Assembly (NCBI GenBank): GCA_946405135.1
Contig: CAMJGD010000005.1
Location: forward strand, 62,001 to 126,000
Length of the DNA: 64,000 nucleotides
Direction: 5' to 3'
Origin: an uncultured Clostridiaceae bacterium
GTDB taxonomy: Bacteria > Bacillota > Clostridia > Clostridiales > Clostridiaceae
Positions 54,946 through 63,907 of this stretch are shown here, one piece after another. The translations under genes were made by a program, and so were the position numbers. The first letter of the stretch is position 1, and every line of letters starts with the position of its first letter. Under the pieces are notes generated by a model that worked only from the letters and a program-made list of their open reading frames with translations, was not told the DNA's origin and searched no databases.

Positions 54946-56382
54946 TTAGTATATAAGTTCTAAAAATATTTTGGCAATACTAGGGTCAAATTGAGTTCCA
55001 GAACAGTGCTTTATTTCTTCAATAGCATCAGCTTTGGTAATAGCTTTTTTGTAAGGTCTATCATGAAGCATTACATCATAAGAATCTACTATAGAAATTA
55101 TTCTAGAGACTATTGGAATCTCTTCTCCTCTAAGTTTATTAGGATACCCATTACCATCCCATCTTTCATGATGACAAAGAACATATTGGGCAATAGGTAT
55201 AAGATTTTGAGAGGATAGTATTATATGATATCCTATTTCAGTATGCTTTTTCATTATATTCCATTCATCTTCTGATAGCTTATCTGGCTTTAAAAGAACA
55301 TTATCAGGTATAGCTACTTTACCTATATCATGCATAATTGCAGCTATAGATAATTCATCCAGTTCACTGTCACTTAAATTAAGTTCTTTTCCCAGTTTCA
55401 AACATAATTCACGTATTCTTTCAGCATGTTCCTTTGTTTCCATGGTCTTTTTTTCTAGTGTAGCCTGTAGGGAGGATACTATGGAACTTCTTATGCTGTT
55501 GCTTTCATTTATTTTATTTCTATACATGTGGTCATCTGCTTCTTTTATTATTTCACTTAAAGATTTTTCATCATTAATTGCTACAGTATATCCTAAGGCT
55601 ATACTTGGTATTATAGGAGAATCTGATGAATTTTTACATGCAGTTCTTATTTTGTTACATACTTCTGCAGCAACGTTTTCCGAAGAATCAGGTAATATTA
55701 TAGCAAACTCATCTCCACCTAATCTGCAAATTATATCAATAGGTCTGCAAGAATATTTAAGTACTTTACCTATATTATTAAGAAGAATATCTCCAGCTTT
55801 ATGACCAAAAGCATCATTGGTAAGTTTTAAGCCGTTTACATCCCCTATGATAATGCTAAAGGGAAATTTTTTGGAATTATATATATCATTTAAAGTTTCA
55901 TCGAAAAATGTTCTATTGTAGAGTTCTGTAAGCTTGTCATGGTAAGTTAAATATAAAAGTTTTTCTTCTGCTTCTTTTTGAGCTGTAATATCTCTTAAAA
56001 TTCCTTTTTCAGACAAGGCATTGCCTTCTTCATCTCTCTCTAGTAAAGTCCATTCTTCTACCCATTTTATATCACCATTTTTACAAACTACTCTATATAC
56101 ATGCTTATATTCCGTTATATTTTCATTTCTTGCATTCCATACTAACTCCATAGTCTTTTTTTTATCTTTTTCATACACAAAGTCCCAGTAGTCAACTTTG
56201 CCAGAATAAAAGTCTTCATTGGTATAACCGAATAAGGATATATTATCTGTAACAAATTTCACAGGGGTACCAATACCCATAGACCATTCAAATATTATTA
56301 TGGAACTTCTTTCAATAATTTCATAAGCCTGCTTTAGTTTTTTGTCTAACTGGCTATATTTCTCTAAATGATATTTTTTCAT
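54946..56382 (-). CDS. Cytoplasmic PAS-GGDEF-HD-GYP cyclic-di-GMP protein
   Basis: 478 aa, ATG after GGGGGAATGG, no membrane segment. PAS domain about 20-135 (FVTDNISLFGYTNEDFYSG, WVEEWTLLERDEEG). GGDEF domain about 140-300 with intact RLGGDEFAII and, five residues ahead of GGDEF, RPID, an RxxD inhibitory site. HD-GYP domain about 310-478 with MHDIGKVAIPD and HHERWDGNGYP, all metal ligands visible. It could both make and degrade c-di-GMP, with PAS setting the balance. Single gene, no adjacent effector. Confidence 0.93.
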   Translation of the reverse strand: MKKYHLEKYSQLDKKLKQAYEIIERSSIIIFEWSMGIGTPVKFVTDNISLFGYTNEDFYSGKVDYWDFVYEKDKKKTMELVWNARNENITEYKHVYRVVCKNGDIKWVEEWTLLERDEEGNALSEKGILRDITAQKEAEEKLLYLTYHDKLTELYNRTFFDETLNDIYNSKKFPFSIIIGDVNGLKLTNDAFGHKAGDILLNNIGKVLKYSCRPIDIICRLGGDEFAIILPDSSENVAAEVCNKIRTACKNSSDSPIIPSIALGYTVAINDEKSLSEIIKEADDHMYRNKINESNSIRSSIVSSLQATLEKKTMETKEHAERIRELCLKLGKELNLSDSELDELSIAAIMHDIGKVAIPDNVLLKPDKLSEDEWNIMKKHTEIGYHIILSSQNLIPIAQYVLCHHERWDGNGYPNKLRGEEIPIVSRIISIVDSYDVMLHDRPYKKAITKADAIEEIKHCSGTQFDPSIAKIFLELIY

Positions 56383-56678
56383 AAACCATTCCCCCGGGTC
56401 TAGAAGTATTTAAAATTGATTAACAATATTTTCTAAAGTATAAATTCTATAAATTCTTTCAAAATTCCTTCTTTCTCTTAACAATAAATTAAATAATTTT
56501 GAATATATAAAATTTTTTGTTATTCCATACATAAATGTGTTTTTATAAATATAATAAAATTTCTTTTAAATTTAACTGAACAACTAATTTTGTTATTTAT
56601 ATAGCTTATGTTAACACATAGTTAATATATTTATAAAAATACAAACATATTATATAAACAAGGGAAGGGGGTATTATT

Positions 56679-58055
56679 TTGAAGAGAACATATGTATTGG
56701 ACACCAATGTTATTTTGTATTCTCCATCTTCTATAATGACCTTTGGAAATAATGATGTGGTAATTCCAGAAGTAGTATTAGAAGAACTTGACGGTTTCAA
56801 GAAGGATAAATCAGATTTAGGTGCAAATGCAAGACATGCAGCAAGAATATTAGATAGGCTTAGAGGTGAAGGAAAGCTTAGCATAGGTATAAAACTGCCT
56901 GGTGGAGGAACTCTTAGGGTTGAAAGCAATCATTATGATGAAGATATACCCATAACCTGGGATAAAATGAAACCAGACAATAGAATAATACAGGTTTGCA
57001 AAGCTCTTAAAAATTCAGGAGAAGATGTTTACCTTATAACCAAAGATATATTTGAAAGAATAAAGGCGGATACAGTAGATATAAATGTAGAAGATTTTTA
57101 TGAAAAGGTTGTACCTGAATATGATAGTCAGTATACGGGACGAACAGAAATATATATATCTAATGAAAATCTACAAAAATTTTATGAAAAAAAATATTTA
57201 AAAGTAGAAGAAATAGATTATTATTCAGAAAAGTATGAGAGCTATTCTTTACCTCAATTGGAAGTAAATCAGTTCATTATAATGCATTCCATAGATAATC
57301 CAAGACAAAGTGCTTTAGGAAGATATGATGGAGAAAATATAGTAAATCTTAAATATAGGGACTGTTCTTTATTAGGTATAACTCCCAAAAATGTAGGACA
57401 AAAATTTATGTTAGAATGTCTCTGTACGACTGCAGATAAGGCACCTTTGGTAATAGTTAAAGGACCAGCAGGTACTGCTAAAACTTTATTTTCACTGGCA
57501 GCAGGATTACATAAGATAATTGAAGAAGAAAGCAGTGAATATAGAAGAATTTTAGTTTGCAGGCCTAATGTAACTATGGAGGAAGAAATAGGATTTTTAC
57601 CTGGTACAGAACAAGAAAAAATAGCACCTTTTATGAGACCAATTTATGATAATCTTCAAATACTTATAGATTCGGATGAAAGTGAAAGATATAAAGATGA
57701 AAAGGAACTGGATGATAAAATAAATGAGCTTTTTCAAAGGAGAATAATAACTACAGAGGCTGTGGCATATCTTAGAGGAAGATCTATAGTAAAAAATTGG
57801 GTTATAATAGATGAAGCTCAAAATTTAACTCCAAAGCAGGTTAAGTCTATTGTAACTAGAGTAGGGGAGGGTACCAAGCTTATACTTATAGGTGATCCAG
57901 ATCAGATAGATCAGCCATTTTTGGATTCCAGATCTAATGGTTTATGCTATGCTTCTGAAAAGATGAAAGGAAGTCATCTTTGCTATCAAGTTACTCTGAA
58001 GTATGATGAATGTGAGAGATCTAAGCTGGCTTATGAGGGAGCTAGAAGGTTATAG
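56679..58055 (+). CDS. PIN domain and PhoH-family ATPase fusion (YlaK/PhoH2-like)
   Basis: 458 aa, TTG start after GGAAGGGGG. The N-terminal PIN nuclease domain (about 1-140) opens with TYVLDTNVILYSPSSI and has the acidic VLEELDGFKKD. The PhoH ATPase domain (about 235-458) has Walker A KGPAGTAKTLFS and Walker B WVIIDEAQNLTPKQ. Such PIN-PhoH proteins are RNA helicase/nucleases in the tested examples. Single gene, about 300 AT-rich bases upstream with no obvious element. Confidence 0.93.
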   Translation: MKRTYVLDTNVILYSPSSIMTFGNNDVVIPEVVLEELDGFKKDKSDLGANARHAARILDRLRGEGKLSIGIKLPGGGTLRVESNHYDEDIPITWDKMKPDNRIIQVCKALKNSGEDVYLITKDIFERIKADTVDINVEDFYEKVVPEYDSQYTGRTEIYISNENLQKFYEKKYLKVEEIDYYSEKYESYSLPQLEVNQFIIMHSIDNPRQSALGRYDGENIVNLKYRDCSLLGITPKNVGQKFMLECLCTTADKAPLVIVKGPAGTAKTLFSLAAGLHKIIEEESSEYRRILVCRPNVTMEEEIGFLPGTEQEKIAPFMRPIYDNLQILIDSDESERYKDEKELDDKINELFQRRIITTEAVAYLRGRSIVKNWVIIDEAQNLTPKQVKSIVTRVGEGTKLILIGDPDQIDQPFLDSRSNGLCYASEKMKGSHLCYQVTLKYDECERSKLAYEGARRL

Positions 58056-58078
58056 TAGTAAAAACTATGTGTAAGTTC

Positions 58079-58113
58079 AAGAGAGATAAGAAAATTTTTT
58101 ATCTCTCTTTTTA
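58079..58113 (+). terminator. Terminator after the PIN-PhoH gene
   Basis: AAGAGAGATAA (58079-58089) pairs with TTATCTCTCTT (58099-58109), then TTTAAG. Confidence 0.85.
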
Positions 58114-58274
58114 AGTACGATTTAAATTGCTTTTCGTATAGTAAACATATAAAGTTTGTATATTATTTATTAAAAAAAATTTAAAAAGTATAATATTTTG
58201 ATTTTTGTTTACTTGTTAAACTATATATTATATTATGATATATGAAGTTTAAAATATAAATAGGATGGGATAAA

Positions 58275-59303
58275 ATGCAAATTTCCGAAAGTAATTTACA
58301 TGAAAATAGAAGAAGTGCAGCAAAAAATAAAAGAAAGGGAATGACTTTCTTTACAAATATTATAGTTTTTATATTAATAAATATATTAGTAGGTGGAGTC
58401 TTCAGTATTCCTATGGTTTATTATGGACCTTTTAAAAATATAAAAGAAGTGCTAGTAACTTCAGCTATGACTACTTTAAGGCATCAATATATAGCTACAT
58501 TATTTTTGAGCAAACAAGAAATTGAGGATATTATGAATAAAAATAAAATTAATGATAATGCTTTTTCAGATGTAAGTGGAATAAAATTTGTAAGTAATAA
58601 TGCTGCTGTTTCTAAATCTAAAGAAGGAATTGAGCACATTACCATAAATGAAAATAATTTTAAGGGGCATATGCTGATTGTAAAAGATCCAAGAAGAGTT
58701 GAAGTGGGCGTTACAAATAAATTAGGGAAGTTTGGAATGAAGCTAGATGATATAGTCAAAGAATATGATGCTATTGGAGGTATTAATGCCGGTGGCTTTG
58801 AGGATGAGTCAGGTCAAGGCAACGGAGGTATTCCAACAGGAATGGTTATTCATAATGGCAAGGTTCTATTTGGTAATGAAAATGAAGAATATTCTCTTGT
58901 AGGCATAAATTATAATGGTGTGTTAGTTATGGGAAAATATACTTTGTCACAAATAGAAAAACTTCATATAAAAGAAGCTGTTTCTTTTAGTCCTTTTTTA
59001 GTAGTAAATGGAGAACCTACTATAAAGACTGGAAATGGAGGTTGGGGTATAGCACCAAGAACTTCTATAGGTCAAAGAAAAGATGGAGCTATTATACTGC
59101 TGGTCATAGATGGCAGACAGATAAGTAGCATGGGAGCTTATTTGAAAGATGTTCAAGATATCATGTTAAAGTATGGTGCTTATAATGCTGCTAACTTAGA
59201 TGGAGGATCTTCTACTACTATGTATTTAGATGGTGAAGTTCTAAATAACCCTTCAAGTAAAGATGGTATAAGATACATACCTACAGCATTTATAATAAAA
59301 TAG
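58275..59303 (+). CDS. Membrane-anchored phosphodiester glycosidase (NAGPA-domain) protein
   Basis: 342 aa. A basic cytoplasmic N-terminus (NRRSAAKNKRKG) and one membrane helix (about 25-50) leave the catalytic region outside. NAGPA/DUF2233 motifs: GGINAGGFEDE (about 175), SFSPFLVVNGEP, APRTSIGQRKDGAIILLVIDGRQ and the final ANLDGGSSTTM. The family cleaves N-acetylglucosamine-1-phosphodiester bonds; in Firmicutes it is linked to wall teichoic acid or exopolysaccharide. Substrate here is unknown. A 71-base gap leads to the next gene, same strand. Confidence 0.9.
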   Translation: MQISESNLHENRRSAAKNKRKGMTFFTNIIVFILINILVGGVFSIPMVYYGPFKNIKEVLVTSAMTTLRHQYIATLFLSKQEIEDIMNKNKINDNAFSDVSGIKFVSNNAAVSKSKEGIEHITINENNFKGHMLIVKDPRRVEVGVTNKLGKFGMKLDDIVKEYDAIGGINAGGFEDESGQGNGGIPTGMVIHNGKVLFGNENEEYSLVGINYNGVLVMGKYTLSQIEKLHIKEAVSFSPFLVVNGEPTIKTGNGGWGIAPRTSIGQRKDGAIILLVIDGRQISSMGAYLKDVQDIMLKYGAYNAANLDGGSSTTMYLDGEVLNNPSSKDGIRYIPTAFIIK

Positions 59304-59374
59304 AACGGATTTTAATAGAAACTATGACTGTAATTTGTGGTACATTAAAAACAATTCTTGAAGGAGAGTAGTTA

Positions 59375-60430
59375 ATGAAAAAGTTTAAAAAATTTTTAAT
59401 TTTTATTTTTATAGCTATATTAATGCAGTTTTCTTTTTTATTTTATGTAGATAGATACAAATTGGCTTATGACTCAGTGAAAACTCCCTATACTGCTAAT
59501 AATAAGGATAAGCAGGTGGACAAAACACCTTCTATGACAGAAAAGGCTAAAATTGATATAAGTATACCAGATGGTGTAGATAAGCTAAAAGTATCTTCTG
59601 ATGGCAGATACGTGGGGTATTTACTAGATAATGCTTTAAATGTAATTGATACTAAAGAAGCTAATAAAAAATCTATTCAGAATAGTAAGGATAGTGGTAT
59701 AGTAGAAGAATATTCATTTTTAAAGGAAGACATGGTTTTAGTTATAGAAAAAAATAAGGATAAAGAACAGGAAAAACCTTTTAATTTGTATTATTATAAT
59801 TTGAAGAATGGAGATAAAATTAAAATAAAAGATAATGGTGTAATAAGAAAAAACACAAAAATAACTGCTATTGAATGTTCTCCACTTAAAAATTTAGTAT
59901 ACATTAAATGCGCTTATAATAGTAGTAGAGCTAATATATATAAAATAAATGCCCAAAATGAGTTAGAAAAATTAGAAACAAAAAGTACTGCTATAGGCAA
60001 AATTAAAGTAGTTCCTCATGAAGATAAAATAATATATGAAGATTCAATGGATAATAAATTATATGTATCCAATATAGATAAGAAATTTACTTTTAAGAAA
60101 GGGGATAAGGTGTCCCTGTTATGTGTTGATGAAGAAGATGAAATTTATATTGGAAAATTTGAAGAAGAAAAAGTATCTGGAATATATTATGGCTTAATGA
60201 ATGAGAATTTAGAAAGTTGGAAATGGATGTCACTAAAAGAAACGGTAGAAGAAGAAAATTTAAAAATAACCGCTAAAGGTGAAATATATGTACATGATGT
60301 TCTCAAAGGGCAAATGAAAAATATAATAACAGACAAGACCACAGACTATCCAGGAAAATTTGTTCAAATATATAATAATGGTATAGTGAGTTTAAGCCAA
60401 GGTAATTTAGTAAAAACAGAATTTAAATAA
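59375..60430 (+). CDS. Membrane-anchored extracytoplasmic protein, propeller-like, unknown function
   Basis: 351 aa, ATG after AAGGAGAG. One N-terminal membrane helix (about 7-27), then an outside domain made of short beta-rich repeats (LKVSSDGRYVGYLLDNALNVIDT, SPLKNLVYIKC, IKVVPHEDKIIYED, GKFVQIYNNGIVSL). The rhythm suggests a six- or seven-bladed beta-propeller of the TolB/WD type, but I cannot name a family. No catalytic motif. Lies between the glycosidase and site-2 protease genes, possibly in one transcript. Confidence 0.65.
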   Translation: MKKFKKFLIFIFIAILMQFSFLFYVDRYKLAYDSVKTPYTANNKDKQVDKTPSMTEKAKIDISIPDGVDKLKVSSDGRYVGYLLDNALNVIDTKEANKKSIQNSKDSGIVEEYSFLKEDMVLVIEKNKDKEQEKPFNLYYYNLKNGDKIKIKDNGVIRKNTKITAIECSPLKNLVYIKCAYNSSRANIYKINAQNELEKLETKSTAIGKIKVVPHEDKIIYEDSMDNKLYVSNIDKKFTFKKGDKVSLLCVDEEDEIYIGKFEEEKVSGIYYGLMNENLESWKWMSLKETVEEENLKITAKGEIYVHDVLKGQMKNIITDKTTDYPGKFVQIYNNGIVSLSQGNLVKTEFK

Positions 60431-60501
60431 ATATTTTTTGTAAAGTATTTTCAAATAAAATATATTAAGACTTTGCAGTCGTGATTTTAGGGGGAAAAGG
60501 T

Positions 60502-61149
60502 GTGTTTGGAAGAAGTGCATTTGATATAATAATATCCATACCTGCTATATTGGTGGCTTTTACATTTCATGAGTATGCTCATGCTGCTATGGCAGATAGA
60601 TTAGGTGATAAAACACCAAGATTTCAGGGAAGACTAACATTAAATCCTTTTGTTCATATAGATATAATTGGATTTGTAATGATACTTTTGATAGGTTTTG
60701 GTTGGGCAAAACCTGTAGAAACTAATCCTAGTGCTTATAGGCATTATTATAAAGATGATTTAAAGGTATCTTTGGCAGGCCCGCTGTCAAACTTAGTTAT
60801 AGCCATCATTACATCTATAATAATAGGCCTATTTTTAAAATTTATGAATTATATACCTTATAGCGAAGTAGCAAGGATAATATACTTGATATTAGAGGAA
60901 ATCTTATATATGAATGCAGTAGTATTTTTCTTTAACATGATACCACTTCCAGGATTAGATGGATTTCATATATTAAGAGATATTTTTCCTCAAGTATTTT
61001 ATAAGATTTCAGATAGCTTATATAGATATCAAACTATTATACTAATTGTTTTTATAGTATCTAACTTATCCTATTGGGTAGTGGGAGTTCCAGCTGGAAA
61101 TTTATCAAGATTATTAATGACAATATCTTTAAAAATATTTGGAATATAA
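60502..61149 (+). CDS. Site-2 protease family protein (M50)
   Basis: 215 aa from GTG 60502, which lies eight bases after GGGGG; the GTG at 60481 precedes that site. Multi-helix membrane protein. The zinc motif FTFHEYAHAAMADRLGD (HEXXH) and the second-helix LDGFH (NxxPxPxLDG variant: NMIPLPGLDGFHIL) are intact, so it should be an active intramembrane protease of the short YwhC/Rv-type branch. Substrate unknown. 27 bases before trmB. Confidence 0.93.
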   Translation: MFGRSAFDIIISIPAILVAFTFHEYAHAAMADRLGDKTPRFQGRLTLNPFVHIDIIGFVMILLIGFGWAKPVETNPSAYRHYYKDDLKVSLAGPLSNLVIAIITSIIIGLFLKFMNYIPYSEVARIIYLILEEILYMNAVVFFFNMIPLPGLDGFHILRDIFPQVFYKISDSLYRYQTIILIVFIVSNLSYWVVGVPAGNLSRLLMTISLKIFGI

Positions 61150-61176
61150 AAAACAGCATGAAATTTGGAGGGTAAC

Positions 61177-61815
61177 ATGAGACTAAGGAAAAAATGGTGG
61201 GCAAGACCAGAATTAGAGCAAAACAATAAAGTTATAATAAATCCATCTGAAAGTAAAGGAAAGTGGAGAGAAATCTTTGGTAATGACAATCCTATATATT
61301 TAGAGCTTGGATGTGGAAAAGGCAGATTTATAAGCACTAGAGCTAAAGAAAATCCAAATATAAACTTTATAGGAATAGATTTAAAAGATGAAGTATTAGT
61401 ATGTGCCCTAAGAAAAGTTGAAGAGTCAGAGGTTAATAATGTAAAACTTATACCTCTTGAAATAGCTTTTATAACTGAAGTATTTGATGAGGATGAAATA
61501 AGCAGAATATATATAAATTTCTGTAACCCATGGCCAAAGAAGAGTCATAATAAAAGAAGGTTAACCCATAATAGGTTCCTAGAAAAATATAAAACTTTCA
61601 TAAAACCAGAAACAGAAATATGGTTTAAGACTGATGATAAAGATCTTTTTGAAGCTTCCCAAGAATATTTTAAAGAGAGCGGTTTTGAAATAAAGTATTT
61701 AACTTATGATTTGCATGAAGCAGATTTCAGCGAAAATGTAGTTACAGAATATGAAGAAAAGTTTACTTCTTTAGGCATGAAAACTATGTTTCTCATAGCA
61801 AAATTGAATGTGTAG
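61177..61815 (+). CDS. trmB: tRNA (guanine(46)-N7)-methyltransferase
   Basis: 212 aa from ATG 61177 after GGAGGG; the frame from 61165 includes the site. SAM-binding motif [11 protein letters not shown] (about 45), FIGIDLKDE, and the substrate loop [17 protein letters not shown] are conserved. Adds m7G at position 46 of the tRNA variable loop. It is the last core gene before the repeat-rich region at the right end. Confidence 0.96.
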   Translation: MRLRKKWWARPELEQNNKVIINPSESKGKWREIFGNDNPIYLELGCGKGRFISTRAKENPNINFIGIDLKDEVLVCALRKVEESEVNNVKLIPLEIAFITEVFDEDEISRIYINFCNPWPKKSHNKRRLTHNRFLEKYKTFIKPETEIWFKTDDKDLFEASQEYFKESGFEIKYLTYDLHEADFSENVVTEYEEKFTSLGMKTMFLIAKLNV

Positions 61816-61830
61816 ACCAACAAAATAGTT

Positions 61831-62244
61831 CTGACAATAAAAAAAAGTGGTGACAATGAGAAAAAAGTTCTGAGAAAAAATGATATATAAATAGTAAGAA
61901 ACTCCAGTTTTGGAATAAAGGAAAGTCAAAGTAGGAAGTATTGTGTGTGTTAAAATACTATACCCATGTCACAACAAAAAGTAGATGAACAGGTAAAAAA
62001 TGAAAATGACGTTGCGAGTATTGCATAGTTTAATACTATAACCATGTTATAATAAAAAGTAGATGAACAGGGAAGTAAAAATTAAAGCTGATTTTATCAG
62101 TAAAAATTTGGATTCTAAATTGTAAGTAGTATATATGCTAAAATACTATACTTATGTCACAATAAAAAGTTGATGGAGTATGGTATTCTAATTGTACCTT
62201 TTGATAATTTATGTCTTTGTCATAATAAAAAGTAGATGTTCAAG
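61831..62244. repeat. Cluster of about six imperfect direct repeats downstream of trmB
   Basis: Two short copies with core TGACAAT-(A/G)n-AAAGT start at 61832 and 61851. Three longer, better-matched units follow at 61937-61993, 62017-62071 and 62125-62183, and a diverged fourth at 62182-62244. The long unit contains AGTATT and AATACT, an inverted pair forming a small hairpin, then ACTATACCCATGTCA and AATAAAAAGTAGATGAACAG. Spacing is irregular (about 80, 108, 63 bases), so it is not a CRISPR array. No open frame crosses it. Identity unknown; transposase-binding sites of a decayed transposon end are one possibility. Confidence 0.75.
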
Positions 62245-62299
62245 CATAGAAAGAATGTATCCTGTTACAATAGCAATTCGATTTTTTTAATGCACTAGT

Positions 62300-62344
62300 A
62301 ACAGCCTTTTATTTATTTTAAATATTAATAAATAAAGGGTTGTT
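62300..62344. repeat. 18-bp inverted repeat forming a long AT-rich hairpin
   Basis: AACAGCCTTTTATTTATT (62300-62317) pairs along its whole length (two G-T wobbles) with AATAAATAAAGGGTTGTT (62327-62344), nine-base loop. It lies 40 bases past the end of the CPBP pseudogene, so it could be its terminator, though no T run follows on either strand. The 569-base span from 61816 to 62384 holds this and the repeat cluster and no gene. Confidence 0.7.
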
Positions 62345-62384
62345 AAAAGAATACTATGATAAATTCACTATTTTTTTTGGCAAG

Positions 62385-63124
62385 TTATTTTTTTATATAA
62401 ATAATGTTAAATACTATTGATGAAACAAAACAACTAAAAATTATGAGTACTAGTATGCCTGCTTTAAACTCACTATCAGTATTTATTGAAAATTTAGTAT
62501 ATTGAGATATGGTAGGAAATATAAATATACTTGCATTATTTAGTATATGAAGAATAATGCAGTTTATAATATTTTTAGTTTCAATGTATAATATTGCACT
62601 TAGCACTCCAAAAAATAATCTTCCAAGTATATTTAAATCAAAATGTACTATTCCAAATATTATTGCAGAAACAAAAATCGCTGGAATAATACCAAATCTA
62701 ATTTTCAATCTGCTCATTATCCACCTCTAAATATTAATTCTTCAACTATCGGTGCTAAAGTTATTCCAAAAATAATAAACATACTAGAAGGAACTTTTGT
62801 TAAAGGCTTGTCTCCAATGAATATACAAAGACCTGTTCCAATATAAATACCAAGATTTAAAACATATAGTTGAACTATTTTTTTACAATTTACCTTTTTT
62901 ATGGAATCAATCACTTTACTTTTTACTTATACATTTTCTTTGGAAAATGCTACATAAAACCAAGTTAGAATTAAGATATTTAAAATAACTTCTGCAAAAT
63001 GTTTATCCATTAAATAAATATTTTTAGCAAAAGGTATTTGTAACATTGCAAAAGTCAATATAACTGCACTAATCTAAATTAGAGCTATTTTTCTTATGTG
63101 TACTTTTTCAAATAGATTATTGAT
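62385..63124 (-). pseudogene. Decayed CPBP-family intramembrane metalloprotease
   Basis: Read on the minus strand from about 63124, one frame runs with CPBP-like helices but is broken by TAG (63074-63076) and TAA (62927-62929). After motif 1 (PIVEELIFRGG) a stop and single-base frameshift near 62717-62725 move the rest into another frame, which contains motif 2 (FGIVHFDLN) and motif 3 (ILHILNNASIFIF). An AAAAGGTGA site is followed by ATC where a start would be expected, so the start may also be mutated. The intact protein would have been about 245 aa, of the bacteriocin-immunity/CAAX-protease type. Confidence 0.85.
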
Positions 63125-63212
63125 TAATCACCTTTTCTTCCTAAAGAATTTTAGCACCTTTAATTTATAATACAAGAAAATTACAAACTTATTTTAACTT
63201 TTAAATTCTGAA

Positions 63213-63764
63213 TTATATCTTTTTGGAATAGTTATTGTATTTTTTTACCTTGCTATTTAGAATCGTTCTCAACTTTTGAATATTTTCAGGTGTGCAATCT
63301 TTCTTTGGAATAATATATGCTTGTGAATTACTTAAATAAATAAATATCATGTCCTCAATTTCACATACTCTATTTAAAGCATTATACATTATATGTGATG
63401 TATCATTGGCTAATTCTGATGTTGATTCAACTTCCATGTACTCTTCTGTAAATCTGAATTTATTAGTGGATTCTATAATATTTTTCGCAGACCTATAATA
63501 TCTTTTAGGTATTATAAACATAAGCAAAATCATTATTAAATCCATTAATATAAGTATAGTAAGCACTATTATATCTACTGCTTCAAACCCAGAATAAGTA
63601 CCTGAAAGTATAACCACTAATATTCCAACTATATTGATAACATAAAATAAAATTGGACCTAGCTTATACATCTTTCCTCTAAACATAGAAAACATGTAAT
63701 ATTTTTTGTAAATATCATATGTGCCTTGTGTAATTACTTCTACAATTTTATTATTAGATTCCAT
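63213..63764 (-). CDS. YcxB-like membrane protein
   Basis: 183 aa from ATG 63764, after GGGGGAGGA; the longer frame includes the site. Two membrane helices (about 40-60 and 65-90) are followed by a cytoplasmic beta-rich domain (KFRFTEEYMEVESTSELANDTSHIMYNALNRV ordering, then IYLSNSQAYIIPKKD), the arrangement of YcxB-like proteins (PF14317). Function unknown in the family. Upstream 140 bases (63765-63907) are AT-rich and should contain its promoter. Confidence 0.78.
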   Translation of the reverse strand: MESNNKIVEVITQGTYDIYKKYYMFSMFRGKMYKLGPILFYVINIVGILVVILSGTYSGFEAVDIIVLTILILMDLIMILLMFIIPKRYYRSAKNIIESTNKFRFTEEYMEVESTSELANDTSHIMYNALNRVCEIEDMIFIYLSNSQAYIIPKKDCTPENIQKLRTILNSKVKKYNNYSKKI

Positions 63765-63907
63765 AATCCTCCCCCCCAACATGCTTTAACTTAATGATTA
63801 TTGTTTTATGATATAGTTCACATTGTTTTACTATTATATAGCACTCTTTATAAACATATACCATTAAGCTAAAATTATATTACTGTAACTTTGTAAATAA
63901 TTAGAAA

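Noticed and set aside
61937-62244. Possible CRISPR array downstream of trmB
   Set aside because: Repeat units diverge from each other, spacers vary from about 36 to 83 bases, each unit has extended similarity well beyond a 30-base repeat, and no cas gene is nearby.
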